The notes: generated by a model not told the origin, from the sequence alone. Shown: positions 9,160 through 18,973, counted from the first letter of the stretch. The stretch: 64,000 bases of DNA from Bacteroides sp. OM05-12 (GCF_003438995.1 NZ_QSUN01000015.1:29278-93277), one strand, 5' to 3'. Translations and numbers: made by a program.

Positions 9160-9848
9160 ACAACGAAAAGATACATGTACTACTCGTAGAAGACGAACAG
9201 ACGCTCGCCATGATTATCAAGGAAACACTGGAGAACCTTGATTTTAAAATCAGTACGGCAAAAGATGGAGAAGAAGGTTTACATCTTTTCTTTGAATTGC
9301 ATCCCGATGTTTTGGTGGCAGATGTAATGATGCCCCGAATGGATGGCTTCGAAATGGTACGCCGCATCCGCCAGACAGACAAACGTACGCCGGTGTTATT
9401 CCTAACCGCACGCTCTGCCATTAATGATGTAGTAGCGGGCTTCGAATTGGGAGCGAACGACTATCTGAAAAAACCTTTCGGCATACAGGAGCTTATCATA
9501 CGAATCAAGGCATTACTGAATAAAGCTTTTATTGAAGAGAGATATGAAAACAGTTATAATATAGGTAATTACACATTGAATCCTATTACTCAGATATTAT
9601 CTTTCGCCGGAAGCAAGCAAGAGCTTTCACACCGGGAAACCGAAATACTGAAACGACTGTGCGAAAACCGTAACCAAGTGGTAAATACACAAAATCTTTT
9701 GTTGGAATTGTGGGGAGACGACAGTTTCTTCAATGCGCGAAGCCTTCATGTATTCATCACCAAACTGCGGCACAAACTATCGCAAGACGAGCGGATAAGG
9801 ATTGTCAATGTACGGGGAATAGGATATAAATTGATAATTAATAATTGA
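9156..9848 (+). CDS. OmpR-family response regulator
   Basis: 230 aa with an N-terminal receiver domain (acidic pocket ED near 12-13, phosphoacceptor D56 in VLVADVMMP, T/A and K switch residues in LTARS and LKKPF) and a C-terminal winged helix (residues about 130-228; FNARSLHVFITKLRHKL is the recognition-helix region). It binds DNA as the partner of the preceding kinase, whose gene it overlaps by 4 bases. It resembles other Bacteroides OmpR regulators, but I do not assign a specific name. Confidence 0.95.
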   Translation: MNNEKIHVLLVEDEQTLAMIIKETLENLDFKISTAKDGEEGLHLFFELHPDVLVADVMMPRMDGFEMVRRIRQTDKRTPVLFLTARSAINDVVAGFELGANDYLKKPFGIQELIIRIKALLNKAFIEERYENSYNIGNYTLNPITQILSFAGSKQELSHRETEILKRLCENRNQVVNTQNLLLELWGDDSFFNARSLHVFITKLRHKLSQDERIRIVNVRGIGYKLIINN

Positions 9849-9849
9849 C

Positions 9850-9920
9850 AATGAACAATTAATAATGAAGGACAAGAGAAACGTCACCTGTCCTACATTA
9901 TTCATTATTAATTGTTCATT
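9850..9920. terminator. Bidirectional terminator-like hairpin with 20-bp arms
   Basis: A perfect 20-bp inverted repeat (9850-9869 with 9901-9920) of the AT-rich AATGAACAATTAATAATGAA type, extended by GGACA/TGTCC inside. It sits between the convergent ends of the response regulator and the copper ATPase genes and could end both transcripts. Its sequence resembles other AT-rich spacers in the window (58405-58484), so it may also be a mobile-type intergenic repeat. Confidence 0.65.
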
Positions 9921-9938
9921 ATTAATTTCCCAACAGGA

Positions 9939-12152
9939 TTATAGTTTTCTCCAGTTCAGGCTCAACGAATTCAGTACCACACTGACAGAGCTGAACGCCA
10001 TTGCAGCACTGGCAAGCATCGGGTTGAGCAGCAATCCATTGATAGGAAACAATATACCTGCCGCAATGGGAATACCGATCAAATTATAGATAAACGCCCA
10101 GAAAAGGTTCTGACGGATCAACTTCACCGTCTGGCGTGAGAGTTTAAATGCTTTCGGAAGCATCAGCAAATCCGAAGTCATCAACGTCACCATAGCCACA
10201 TCCATCGCAATATCCGTTCCGCGCCCCATAGCCACACTGACATCGGCACGTGCCAACGCCTGAGAATCATTGATGCCATCACCTACCATTGCCACCACTC
10301 TCCCTTCCGACTGTAATTGCTTCACTACCTCTTCTTTATCGGAAGGCAAAGCATCCGAAATAAAACGGTCTATATCCAGTTCTCCCGCCACAGCCTGAGC
10401 AGTTTCGTGTCCGTCGCCCGTGAGCATACATACGTAGATGCCATTGGCTTTCAACTGTTTGATAGCCGGTAAAGATGTCGGTTTCAACTGGTCGCTAATG
10501 GCGATGACCGCAAGCAGTTCATTCCCTTTGCCGAAGTAAACGATACTTTTGGCTTCCCTTTCATATTGAGTCAGCATATCCTCCAAGACATCTTTTACTT
10601 CCGCATTAAAGGTTATCAGCAGCTTATGGCTTCCCACCCAATAAATCTCGTGGTCTACTTCCACCTTTATACCTCTTCCGGTCATACTTTCAAATGAACT
10701 TACCGTAGCCGGCTGTATATTCTCCGCCTGCAAAGCCTCTACGATAGCTTCTGCCAACGGATGTTCCGACTTCTGCTCCGCAGACAGTAGAATGGATTTA
10801 TAGTTCGTATCTTCCGCCTGTGCCCACAGCCAACCGGAAACGGTGGGATGCCCTTCCGTCAACGTTCCTGTTTTGTCAAAAACCACCGTATTCACCTTAC
10901 ACATCTGTTCCAGTGCAACGGCATCCTTTATCAGTATATGATTGCTTGCACCCTTTCCGATACCCACCATCAAAGCAGTAGGAGTGGCAAGTCCCAAAGC
11001 ACACGGACAGGCAATAACCAATACGGACACGGCGGACAATATAGCGTAGGAGAAATCGTCCATTCCTCCCAATACCATCCATACCACAAACGTAAGTATG
11101 GCAATGCCGAGAACAGTAGGAACAAAGATAGAAGTTACTTTATCCACAATACGCTGTACGGGAGCTTTTGAACCTTGAGCTTCCTGCACCATACGGATAA
11201 TATGCGCAAGAACGGTCTCTTTACCCGTTTTCTCCACCCGGAGCGTAAAAGAACCTTTCTGATTGATCGTACCGGCAAGGACGTGCTCACTGCTCGTCTT
11301 CTCCACCGGTATCGGTTCGCCGGTTATCATGCTCTCGTCCACATACGAACTTCCGTCCACCACCGTACCGTCTACCGGAATCTTTTCGCCGGGACGAACG
11401 CTTATCAAGTCATTTGCCTGAAGCAGAGTAATCAGTACATCCTCTTCTTTGCCGTCTTTTATCAAACGGGCGGTCTTGGGCTGCAATCCCATCAACTTAC
11501 GGATGGCGGACGAGGTATTGCCTTTCGCTTTCTCCTCCATCAGCTTGCCCAAAAGAACAAAAGCGATAATCACCGTAGCCGCTTCGTAATAGACATGAGG
11601 TTCCAACCCCCTGTTATACCAGAAGTCCGGGAAAAACGTATTAAACAGACTGAACAGGAAAGCGATGGAGGTACTCAACGCCACCAGCGTATCCATATTG
11701 CTACGTCCTATCTTCAGTTGTTTCCATGCATTCACATAAAAGGAATTGCCGAAATAAATCAGTACCGGCAATGAAAGTACCAGCATGATAAAATTCACAT
11801 AAGGCACGTGCATGAAGAACATGCCCAATACGGCTACGGGAACAGAAAAAAGCCACGCTCCTATTGTCTTCATTTTTAATTTCCCGAAACGTTCCTTTTG
11901 TTCTTCTTCCTGACGTTCCAAGGCATTGTCTTCTTCTACAATCAGGTCGTATCCGGCTTTCTTCACCGCCTCGTGTATCTGTTCGGGAGTAATCTTTCCG
12001 GAGTCGAACTCTACCGACAGATTGTTGGCTGCAAGGTTCACGGCTCCATTCACCACCCCGTCCAATCCTTTCACCGTACGTTCCACATTGTTAGCGCACC
12101 CGGCACAATGCATACCAAGTACCGGATATATTTTTTTCTCTATCTTACTCAT
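9939..12152 (-). CDS. copA: Copper-translocating P-type ATPase
   Basis: 737 aa inner-membrane P1B ATPase. The ATG at 12152 is chosen because the metal-binding domain begins directly after it and a promoter element lies at 12193-12200. One HMA domain (GMHCAGC, Cys16 and Cys19) precedes eight predicted membrane helices. Other motifs: TGEP in the actuator domain, CPC at 382-384 in the transport site, phosphorylated D426 in [18 protein letters not shown] in the nucleotide domain and GDGINDS. CPC with a CxxC HMA domain indicates Cu+ (possibly Ag+) export. No chaperone gene adjoins. A 9-bp inverted repeat across its -7 element may be an operator. Confidence 0.92.
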   Translation of the reverse strand: MSKIEKKIYPVLGMHCAGCANNVERTVKGLDGVVNGAVNLAANNLSVEFDSGKITPEQIHEAVKKAGYDLIVEEDNALERQEEEQKERFGKLKMKTIGAWLFSVPVAVLGMFFMHVPYVNFIMLVLSLPVLIYFGNSFYVNAWKQLKIGRSNMDTLVALSTSIAFLFSLFNTFFPDFWYNRGLEPHVYYEAATVIIAFVLLGKLMEEKAKGNTSSAIRKLMGLQPKTARLIKDGKEEDVLITLLQANDLISVRPGEKIPVDGTVVDGSSYVDESMITGEPIPVEKTSSEHVLAGTINQKGSFTLRVEKTGKETVLAHIIRMVQEAQGSKAPVQRIVDKVTSIFVPTVLGIAILTFVVWMVLGGMDDFSYAILSAVSVLVIACPCALGLATPTALMVGIGKGASNHILIKDAVALEQMCKVNTVVFDKTGTLTEGHPTVSGWLWAQAEDTNYKSILLSAEQKSEHPLAEAIVEALQAENIQPATVSSFESMTGRGIKVEVDHEIYWVGSHKLLITFNAEVKDVLEDMLTQYEREAKSIVYFGKGNELLAVIAISDQLKPTSLPAIKQLKANGIYVCMLTGDGHETAQAVAGELDIDRFISDALPSDKEEVVKQLQSEGRVVAMVGDGINDSQALARADVSVAMGRGTDIAMDVAMVTLMTSDLLMLPKAFKLSRQTVKLIRQNLFWAFIYNLIGIPIAAGILFPINGLLLNPMLASAAMAFSSVSVVLNSLSLNWRKL

Positions 12153-12183
12153 TATATATAATCTGTTTTTATGAATGATTTTG

Positions 12184-12214
12184 TCCTGCTTGCAAAGATA
12201 ATAAACAAGCAGGA
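12184..12214 (-). promoter_or_regulatory. copA promoter with 9-bp inverted repeat (candidate operator)
   Basis: The -7 element TATCTTTG (12193-12200, minus strand) lies between the perfect arms TCCTGCTTG (12184-12192) and CAAGCAGGA (12206-12214). The arrangement would let a dimeric repressor or activator cover the promoter core and start site. Which protein binds is unknown. Confidence 0.5.
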
Positions 12215-12252
12215 AAGGAGCTTTGTTCACCCTTATAATTTATTCGTTTGAC

Positions 12253-12318
12253 CATGCTGAAACGACAGGATGGGCATGGGCAAACGACAGGTTCGCCATG
12301 CCTAAACGCAAGGCTGTT
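12253..12318. repeat. Three-unit array with exact 22-bp period
   Basis: Units begin with CATG at 12253, 12275 and 12297 and carry the core AAACGACAGG (AAACGCAAGG in the third). A decayed fourth unit (CTGAACGA) may follow. The array lies in the spacer between the divergent copA and lipoprotein genes. Sequence differs from the array at 4740 but the period is the same. Confidence 0.7.
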
Positions 12319-12393
12319 TTCGGCTGAACGATTAAATCGTTCTTATCATTGGAATTAATGCGCTAATTATTCGTAGGAATCCACAATATATTC

Positions 12394-12401
12394 TATATTT
12401 G
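12394..12401 (+). promoter_or_regulatory. -7 promoter element of DUF3298 lipoprotein gene
   Basis: TATATTTG, about 48 bases before the chosen ATG at 12449. Confidence 0.5.
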
Positions 12402-12448
12402 TACATCAAATGAGAGTATACAACAGGTGTATGACTAACAAAATGATT

Positions 12449-13297
12449 ATGAAAAAGCAAACGATAGGTTTCTTAACCATAGCAACCCTAATTAGTTCCA
12501 TCTTTTTTTCGTGTAACGACGGAAAAGTGAAACAATATGGTAACATGGAATTTGATAGTATCAAGATAGACAATACAGCTTCACTTATCAACGATAGCAC
12601 TTCCCCGAATTGCAATTTGAGGATTGATTTTGTCTATCCGGTCAAATGTGACAATCAGGTATTGATGGATAGCGTCAACCGGGCATTAATCGTCACTTGC
12701 TTCGGCAAGGCGTATGACGGGTTGGATGCAACCGCTGCCGTCGATTCTTTCAGAAACACCTACGTGAAAGAATACCGCACAGATTTGCAAGCGCTTTATC
12801 GGGAAGACCTGCAAAACAGTAACGGCGAAGAGTCCGTAGGCGGATGGTATTCCTATTATCAATCCATTGAAGCGCGTCCGTTAAGTGAAAATTCACGTTA
12901 TCTGGTATATGCCGTCAACGAAAGCGAATATCGCGGAGGCGCTCACGGCACATACAGCACGAACTTTATCAACTTCAATGCCGAAAACGGAAGCATCCTG
13001 CATCTGAACGATGTGTTCAAACCGAATTATAAAAACGCTGTCAGCGAACTTCTGTTGGAGAAACTGATGAAAGACACCGATAGCGCCACGCTGGAAGAAC
13101 TGGAAGACAAGGCTTATCTGCAAGATACGGAAATGTATCCGAGCGAGAACTTCCGTCTGGGAAAGGATAGCATTTATTTCTTCTATAATGTATATGAGAT
13201 AGCTCCATACAGTACAGGAGCTACGGAAATAGCACTTTCATACGATGTGTTACAAGGTTTGCTGAAAGAACAACCGGTCAATACGAATAAGAAATAA
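12449..13297 (+). CDS. DUF3298-type lipoprotein (RsiV-like C-terminal domain)
   Basis: 282 aa from the ATG at 12449; in-frame ATGs at 12431 and 12443 are also possible. The start gives a lipoprotein signal ending in SSIFFSC, so the mature protein is probably lipid-anchored in the envelope. Residues from about 150 match the DUF3298 pattern, with YRGGAHGTY, then HLNDVFKPNYKNAVSELL and a C-terminal FYNVYEIAPYSTGATE. RsiV of Bacillus has the same domain, but no membrane or sigma-binding part is present here, so an anti-sigma role is not implied. The stop is 2 bases from rsmG, suggesting one transcript. Confidence 0.8.
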   Translation: MKKQTIGFLTIATLISSIFFSCNDGKVKQYGNMEFDSIKIDNTASLINDSTSPNCNLRIDFVYPVKCDNQVLMDSVNRALIVTCFGKAYDGLDATAAVDSFRNTYVKEYRTDLQALYREDLQNSNGEESVGGWYSYYQSIEARPLSENSRYLVYAVNESEYRGGAHGTYSTNFINFNAENGSILHLNDVFKPNYKNAVSELLLEKLMKDTDSATLEELEDKAYLQDTEMYPSENFRLGKDSIYFFYNVYEIAPYSTGATEIALSYDVLQGLLKEQPVNTNKK

Positions 13298-13299
13298 CG

Positions 13300-13920
13300 A
13301 TGGAGTTGATCTTAAAATACTTCCCGAACCTGACAGACGAGCAGAAACGGCAATTCGCCGCGCTCTATGATTTATATATCGACTGGAATGCGAAGATAAA
13401 CGTTATCTCTCGAAAAGATATCGAGAATTTGTATGAGCATCATGTGCTGCACTCCCTGGGAATCGCCAAAATCATTAATTTCCGTGCCGGAAGCAGTATC
13501 ATGGATTTAGGTACGGGCGGAGGCTTTCCGGGTATCCCCCTTGCCATACTTTTTCCCGAATGTAAATTTCATTTAGTAGACAGTATCGGTAAAAAAGTCC
13601 GTGTGGCAACGGAAGTGGCAAATGCCATCGGGTTGAAGAACACGACTTTCAGGCATGCCCGCGCACAAGAGGAGAAGGCTTTATTCGACTTTGTAGTGAG
13701 CCGGGCCGTAATGCCGCTTGCCGACCTGATCGACATTATCAAAAAGAACATAGCAAAAGAACAGCATAACGCCTTGCCCAACGGACTTATTTGCCTGAAA
13801 GGCGGCGAACTGGAACGGGAAACGATGCCCGTAAAGAACAAAACAATGATATCCGACCTGAACCAATATTTCAAAGAACCGTTCTTTGAGACGAAAAAGG
13901 TCGTATATGTTTCACTTTAA
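13300..13920 (+). CDS. rsmG: 16S rRNA (guanine527-N7)-methyltransferase
   Basis: 206 aa Rossmann-fold methyltransferase that adds N7-methyl to G527 of 16S rRNA using SAM. The SAM loop is MDLGTGGGFPGIPLA (68-82), followed by the acidic residue in FHLVDSIGKK; the N-terminal helix YDLYIDWNAKINVISRKD (23-40) is typical of the family. It lies in a + strand run with the lipoprotein gene upstream and an MBL-fold gene 18 bases downstream. Length is normal. Loss of this enzyme gives low-level streptomycin resistance in other bacteria. Confidence 0.95.
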   Translation: MELILKYFPNLTDEQKRQFAALYDLYIDWNAKINVISRKDIENLYEHHVLHSLGIAKIINFRAGSSIMDLGTGGGFPGIPLAILFPECKFHLVDSIGKKVRVATEVANAIGLKNTTFRHARAQEEKALFDFVVSRAVMPLADLIDIIKKNIAKEQHNALPNGLICLKGGELERETMPVKNKTMISDLNQYFKEPFFETKKVVYVSL

Positions 13921-13938
13921 CGTCAAGAAGATTGCGTT

Positions 13939-14577
13939 ATGAAAATTAAAAGATTTGAATTTAATATGTTTCCGGTAAACTGCTACGTATTATCGGACGA
14001 GACAAAAGAAGCGGTAGTAATTGATGCAGGATGCTTTTACGAGGATGAGAAGCAGGCATTGAAGAATTACATAACCGGTAATGAACTGCACGTTACACGC
14101 TTGCTCTGTACCCACCTCCATCTGGACCATATCTTTGGCAATCCGTTTATGCTGAAAGAGTACGGAGTAAAGGCGGAAGCCAATCAAGCCGATGAATTTT
14201 GGCTAGAACGTGCACCGCAACAATCCCGGATGTTCGGATTTGAATTGAAAGAAGCTCCCGTCCCATTAGGCAAATACGTATGCGACGGAGATATTATCAC
14301 TTTCGGAAATACAAATCTGGAAGCAATCCATGTGCCCGGACACTCTCCCGGCAGTTTGGTATATTACTGCAAAGAAGAGAAATGTATGTTTTCCGGTGAC
14401 GTATTGTTTCAGGGAAGCATCGGACGGGCAGATCTTGCCGGAGGTAACTTCGACGAACTGCGGGAGCATATATGCAGCCGTCTGTTTATATTGCCCGACG
14501 ATACGGTGGTCTACCCCGGTCACGGAGCACCTACCAGTATCGGAGCAGAGAAACGGGATAACCCATTCTTCAGATAA
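13939..14577 (+). CDS. MBL-fold metallo-hydrolase (glyoxalase II-like)
   Basis: 212 aa metallo-beta-lactamase fold. The metal site THLHLDH gives H59, H61, D63 and H64; HVPGHSPGS and the C-terminal VYPGHGAPTS supply the other His ligands, and FSGDVLFQGSIGRAD the bridging Asp. This is the single-domain 'hydroxyacylglutathione hydrolase-like' type common in Bacteroidota, probably a thioester hydrolase; the real substrate is unknown. It sits between rsmG and gcvP on the same strand with short gaps, so it is likely part of one transcript. Confidence 0.88.
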   Translation: MKIKRFEFNMFPVNCYVLSDETKEAVVIDAGCFYEDEKQALKNYITGNELHVTRLLCTHLHLDHIFGNPFMLKEYGVKAEANQADEFWLERAPQQSRMFGFELKEAPVPLGKYVCDGDIITFGNTNLEAIHVPGHSPGSLVYYCKEEKCMFSGDVLFQGSIGRADLAGGNFDELREHICSRLFILPDDTVVYPGHGAPTSIGAEKRDNPFFR

Positions 14578-14606
14578 CAAATAATCAATCTTATTATTAT
14601 ATAACC

Positions 14607-17453
14607 ATGAAAACAGATTTATTGTCTTACCGTCACATCGGAATCAATGACAGCGACCTGCCCGAAATGCTGGAAAAAATCGGTGTCAAGAGTTTGGATG
14701 AGTTAATTGATAAAACCATTCCGGCAAATATACGTCTGAAAAAGCCGTTGAACTTGCCCGAACCTATGACCGAAAGGGCCTTTGCCGAACACATATCGGC
14801 GATAGCTGCCAAAAACAAAGTCTACACATCCTATATAGGATGCGGATGGTATGATACCATTACTCCGGCTGTTATCCAGCGAAACGTATTTGAGAACCCG
14901 GTATGGTACACTTCTTACACTCCTTATCAGACAGAAGTTTCACAAGGACGCTTGGAGGCGTTGATGAACTTCCAGACGGTAGTCAGTGACCTCACCGCAA
15001 TGCCGCTCGCCAACTGTTCATTATTGGACGAAGCAACCGCCGCTGCCGAAGCTGCTGCCATGATGTACGCCCTGCGCACACGCGACCAGCAGAAATCAGG
15101 CGCTAATGTGCTCTTCGTAGATGAAAGCATCTTCACCCATAATCTTGCCGTTATCCAGACACGTATCATCCCGCAGGGAATGCAGTTGAAAGTAGGCAAG
15201 TACAAAGACTTCGAGTTCACTCCCGATGTATTCGGATGTATCATCCAATACCCCAATGCAAACGGAAATGCGGAAGATTATCGCGAATTTACCGAAAAAG
15301 CCCATGCTGCCAACTGTAAAGTAGCCGTGGATGCGGACATCATGAGCCTTGTACTGCTCACTCCTCCGGGAGAATGGGGAGCAGACATCGTATTCGGAAG
15401 CACACAACGTTTGGGTATTCCTATGTTCTACGGCGGTCCTTCTGCCGGATACTTTGCTACACGTGACGAATACAAACGTAACATTCCGGGACGTATCATC
15501 GGATGGTCTAAAGACAAATACGGAAAGCTGTGTTACCGTATGGCACTGCAAACCCGTGAGCAACATATCAAACGTGAGAAAGCAACTTCCAACATCTGTA
15601 CCGCTCAAGCCTTACTGGCTACAATGGCGGGATTCTACGCCGTATATCATGGTGCGGAAGGAATGACAAACATTGCTTCACGCATTCATAGTATCACTTG
15701 TTTCCTTAACAAGGAAATCAGCAAGCTCGGGTATAAACAAGAAAACAGCTGTTTCTTCGATACACTCCGTTTCTCCTTGCCGGAACACGTTTTCCCACAA
15801 CAAATCCGTACCATCGCTTTGAGTAAGGAAGTGAATCTCCGTTACTTCGAGAATGGAGAAGTAGGTATGAGCATCGATGAAACAACAGATCTGCATGATA
15901 TCAATATATTGCTTTCCATCTTTGCTATCGCTGCGGAGAAGAACTATCAGGAAGTAACCACATTACCGGACTGCTCTTGCATCCCGGCGGGTCTGAAACG
16001 TACAAGTTCGTTCCTTACACACGAGGTATTCAATAAATACCACACGGAGACGGAAATGATGCGATATATCAAACGTCTCGACCGAAAAGACATCTCATTG
16101 GCACACTCCATGATTTCGTTGGGTTCCTGCACCATGAAGCTGAATGCAGCATCCGAGATGCTCCCGTTAAGCAATCCCGGAATGATGTGCATCCATCCTT
16201 TGGTTCCGGAAGACCAGGCCGAAGGCTATCACGAATTGATTCATAATCTAAGTGAGCAACTAAAGGTCATTACCGGATTTGCAGGAGTTACTTTACAACC
16301 GAATTCAGGTGCGGCAGGTGAATATACAGGTCTTCGCATCATACGTTCTTATCTGGAAAGCATCGGACAGGGACATCGTAACAAGATTCTTATCCCGGCT
16401 TCCGCACACGGTACAAACCCTGCATCTGCCATACAAGCCGGATACGAGACCATTACTTGTGCCTGTGACGAACATGGTAATGTGGAACTTGCCGACTTAA
16501 AAGCAAAAGCGGAAGAAAATAAAGATAATCTGGCAGCGTTGATGATTACCTATCCGTCCACACACGGTATCTTTGAAACGGAGATCGTAGAAATATGTAA
16601 CATCATTCACGCATGTGGAGCACAAGTCTACATGGATGGAGCCAATATGAACGCACAAGTAGGGCTTACCAATCCGGGATTTATCGGAGCCGACGTTTGC
16701 CACTTGAATTTGCATAAGACATTTGCCAGCCCTCACGGCGGTGGCGGTCCGGGTGTAGGCCCTGTATGCGTAGCCGAACATCTCGTTCCTTTCTTACCAA
16801 GCCATCCGATATGGGGCAGCAACCTGAATACGGTTTCAGCAGCACCTTTCGGCAGCGCGGGTATCCTCGCTATCACCTACGGCTATATTAGCATGATGGG
16901 AACAGAAGGATTGACACAGGCTACCAAGATCGCTATTCTGAATGCAAACTATCTGGCAGCTTGTCTGAATGATACTTACGGCATCGTATATCGCGGAGCA
17001 AACGGATATGTAGGTCACGAAATGATTCTGGAATGCCGCAAGATACATGAGGAAACAGGTATCAGCGAGAATGACATTGCAAAGCGTCTGATGGATTACG
17101 GCTACCATGCTCCTACTCTTTCTTTCCCGGTACACGGTACATTGATGATAGAGCCGACGGAAAGCGAAAGCCTTTGGGAACTGAAGAATTTCGTAGAAGT
17201 AATGCTCACAATCTATCAGGAGATACAAGAAGTAAAAGAGGGAAATGCCGACAAAGACGATAACGTACTTGTTAACGCTCCACATCCTGAATATGAGATT
17301 GTAGCGAATGAATGGACACACAGTTACTCTCGCGAGAAAGCTGCCTATCCGATAGAATCCGTACGGGAGAACAAGTTCTGGATAAACGTAGCCCGTGTGG
17401 ACAACACATTAGGCGACCGTAAACTGTTGACAACACGTTACGGAACTTTCTAA
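14607..17453 (+). CDS. gcvP: Glycine dehydrogenase (decarboxylating), P protein
   Basis: 948 aa, the fused single-chain P protein of the glycine cleavage system. It decarboxylates glycine with PLP and passes the aminomethyl group to the lipoyl H protein. The PLP lysine is K704 in LNLHKTFASPHGGGGPG; the glycine-rich stretch after it is characteristic. The N-terminal half begins with the family pattern RHIGINDSDLPEML. gcvH and gcvT are not in the window, so the system is dispersed. With fhs it supplies one-carbon units on THF. An intrinsic terminator follows at 17473. Confidence 0.97.
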   Translation: MKTDLLSYRHIGINDSDLPEMLEKIGVKSLDELIDKTIPANIRLKKPLNLPEPMTERAFAEHISAIAAKNKVYTSYIGCGWYDTITPAVIQRNVFENPVWYTSYTPYQTEVSQGRLEALMNFQTVVSDLTAMPLANCSLLDEATAAAEAAAMMYALRTRDQQKSGANVLFVDESIFTHNLAVIQTRIIPQGMQLKVGKYKDFEFTPDVFGCIIQYPNANGNAEDYREFTEKAHAANCKVAVDADIMSLVLLTPPGEWGADIVFGSTQRLGIPMFYGGPSAGYFATRDEYKRNIPGRIIGWSKDKYGKLCYRMALQTREQHIKREKATSNICTAQALLATMAGFYAVYHGAEGMTNIASRIHSITCFLNKEISKLGYKQENSCFFDTLRFSLPEHVFPQQIRTIALSKEVNLRYFENGEVGMSIDETTDLHDINILLSIFAIAAEKNYQEVTTLPDCSCIPAGLKRTSSFLTHEVFNKYHTETEMMRYIKRLDRKDISLAHSMISLGSCTMKLNAASEMLPLSNPGMMCIHPLVPEDQAEGYHELIHNLSEQLKVITGFAGVTLQPNSGAAGEYTGLRIIRSYLESIGQGHRNKILIPASAHGTNPASAIQAGYETITCACDEHGNVELADLKAKAEENKDNLAALMITYPSTHGIFETEIVEICNIIHACGAQVYMDGANMNAQVGLTNPGFIGADVCHLNLHKTFASPHGGGGPGVGPVCVAEHLVPFLPSHPIWGSNLNTVSAAPFGSAGILAITYGYISMMGTEGLTQATKIAILNANYLAACLNDTYGIVYRGANGYVGHEMILECRKIHEETGISENDIAKRLMDYGYHAPTLSFPVHGTLMIEPTESESLWELKNFVEVMLTIYQEIQEVKEGNADKDDNVLVNAPHPEYEIVANEWTHSYSREKAAYPIESVRENKFWINVARVDNTLGDRKLLTTRYGTF

Positions 17454-17472
17454 AGCATAACACAATAGAACG

Positions 17473-17504
17473 ATTCCCCGCCCAAACGACGGGGAATTGT
17501 TTTA
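17473..17504 (+). terminator. Intrinsic terminator after gcvP
   Basis: Stem ATTCCCCG (17473-17480) with CGGGGAAT (17490-17497), 9-base loop, then TGTTTTATT. It is placed 20 bases after the gcvP stop. Confidence 0.85.
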
Positions 17505-17520
17505 TTAATACATATAAATA

Positions 17521-17952
17521 ATGAAATACGGCGTAAGCAACCATACATTATTACTGATTGCAGGCATTGTCTGGACAGTAGCCGGTGCCAACATACTCAG
17601 AATCGGAATCATCACTTGGCTTACCGATTCAAAGGATTGGCTGTTCAAAGTAGGAGAAGCAACTGCCATCTTCCTTTTATTCTTCATTTTCATATTCCGC
17701 AGATTATTCAACAAACATTCCGAACGAATCAAAGCAAAAGGGAATAAGAGTTGCCCCTTTTCTTTTTTCGACCTGAAAGGATGGATCATCATGTGCTTTA
17801 TGATAGCGCTCGGCATCACCATCCGCACCTTTCATCTGCTTCCCAACTCCTTTATTTCGGTATTTTATACAGGATTATCCACCGCACTGATCATTACGGG
17901 TATATTGTTCCTGAACAAATGGTGGAAAGAGAAAAGGTCTACTTCAGCTTAA
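17521..17952 (+). CDS. Small integral membrane protein, function unknown
   Basis: 143 aa with four probable membrane helices (about residues 8-28, 42-60, 83-102, 108-128), separated by short basic loops. I recognise no named family. It starts just after the gcvP terminator, so it needs its own promoter, which I cannot point to. Its last 14 bases overlap the tail of the oppositely oriented 272-aa gene. Real, because of the coherent helix pattern and codon use, but function open. Confidence 0.75.
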   Translation: MKYGVSNHTLLLIAGIVWTVAGANILRIGIITWLTDSKDWLFKVGEATAIFLLFFIFIFRRLFNKHSERIKAKGNKSCPFSFFDLKGWIIMCFMIALGITIRTFHLLPNSFISVFYTGLSTALIITGILFLNKWWKEKRSTSA

Positions 17953-18757
17953 TATATCCGAGCCGGGTGTAGCGGATGCCTTTGCTCTCATAATGCGAAA
18001 GAACTTTAGCGGACACGAGATATAGCTGCTCTTTCGGATGAACCTTTCGGGTGTAACAACTCAGCATATCAGGTGCCAGACTTCTTGCCGCCGCCTTTAC
18101 CAAAAAAGAGAACCGGTTGCCATCCATATCCGAAGCTAAAACATTCTGATCCACGAAATAATCATTCTTATACGTATCCAACTGTAGCCTGACTGCCAAC
18201 ACCGTCAAGTTCAAATCCTTGAGTTTCTCTCCTACCGTACCTACATAACGACTCACGGCAGGAATCTGCCTCTTGGATATGACCGTTTCTAAATAAACCT
18301 GACGAAAGCCCTGTGCAGCCTCAACCAATTTTTCATCTTTCCTGTTACGGGGTTCAAACTTATTGGCAATCCAAAGTACATAATGCGGGTCTATATAATA
18401 AATCTCCGCCAAGCGTTTACCGCTATATTTCCCAAAAGCAATCATATCATCCGACGAGGAATAATAAGGTTCGAAATAGGTGTTATCCAGTATTTTGAGA
18501 CACACATTGCAGTTGCGGAGGTATTCCATGGCACGTTGCACCGCATCATCAAAATTAATCGCCAAGTTCCGGATATATAAAGGAGATTGTGCTTTAAATA
18601 TTCTCCATAATGCGTAGACCGAACGATGAGCCGTAGCCACACTGACGGCATAATATCCTCCGTCTTCTCTCCTGCCCCGGTTAAACTCATCCAAACCTTG
18701 AAATACCTTCAGGGCAATCCCGTCACTCACATTATATAGATTAACTTCATTGCTCAT
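17939..18757 (-). CDS. Unknown protein with FGKYxGK motif (DUF3820/ExoX-C-like segment)
   Basis: 272 aa, no signal peptide. The middle segment (about 107-133) reads IAFGKYSGKRLAEIYYIDPH then YVLWIAN, matching the short FGKY/HKGK...L..DP.YL.W module found in DUF3820 and at the C-terminus of ExoX-like proteins, often in nucleic-acid proteins. The flanking parts are not recognised. It is isolated, convergent with the small membrane protein, overlapping it by 14 bases. A nucleic-acid role is a weak inference. Confidence 0.75.
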   Translation of the reverse strand: MSNEVNLYNVSDGIALKVFQGLDEFNRGRREDGGYYAVSVATAHRSVYALWRIFKAQSPLYIRNLAINFDDAVQRAMEYLRNCNVCLKILDNTYFEPYYSSSDDMIAFGKYSGKRLAEIYYIDPHYVLWIANKFEPRNRKDEKLVEAAQGFRQVYLETVISKRQIPAVSRYVGTVGEKLKDLNLTVLAVRLQLDTYKNDYFVDQNVLASDMDGNRFSFLVKAAARSLAPDMLSCYTRKVHPKEQLYLVSAKVLSHYESKGIRYTRLGYIKLK

Positions 18758-18835
18758 AATTAATAAGTATTTCGGTTCTACTCCTGTAAATATACAAAAT
18801 TTGCCGGAAAAAAGCCAGAGTTATAAAAGAAAAAA

Positions 18836-18880
18836 TTCTCTGTAACCGTATGACCGTTTACAGAGAACTTTATTTTTTAT
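18836..18880. terminator. Bidirectional terminator-like hairpin
   Basis: Stem TTCTCTGTAA (18836-18845) with TTACAGAGAA (18858-18867), 12-base loop; T-rich runs follow on both strands (CTTTATTTTTTAT on +, TTTTTTCTTTT on -). It lies upstream of the 272-aa gene in a 660-bp spacer. Confidence 0.6.
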
Positions 18881-18952
18881 AGTAGACGCTTCTACTTCAG
18901 ACGTACTAACTTTCACAAGTCTGCAAATCTTAATTAACCTTAATCTAATACT

Positions 18953-18973
18953 ATGAAAAACACAATCATATAA
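18953..18973 (+). other. Six-codon leader-like peptide (MKNTII) in a long spacer
   Basis: An ATG preceded by TTAATTAACCTTAATCTAATACT, a context typical of Bacteroides translation starts, opens a frame of only six codons. It may be the start of a decayed gene or a leader. The 660-bp spacer 18758-19416 otherwise holds two terminator-like hairpins and one palindromic repeat; I see no normal gene in it. Confidence 0.2.

Noticed and set aside
12253..12318. Considered as a mini CRISPR array
   Set aside because: Units are contiguous at 22 bp with no spacers, and there are no cas genes nearby.
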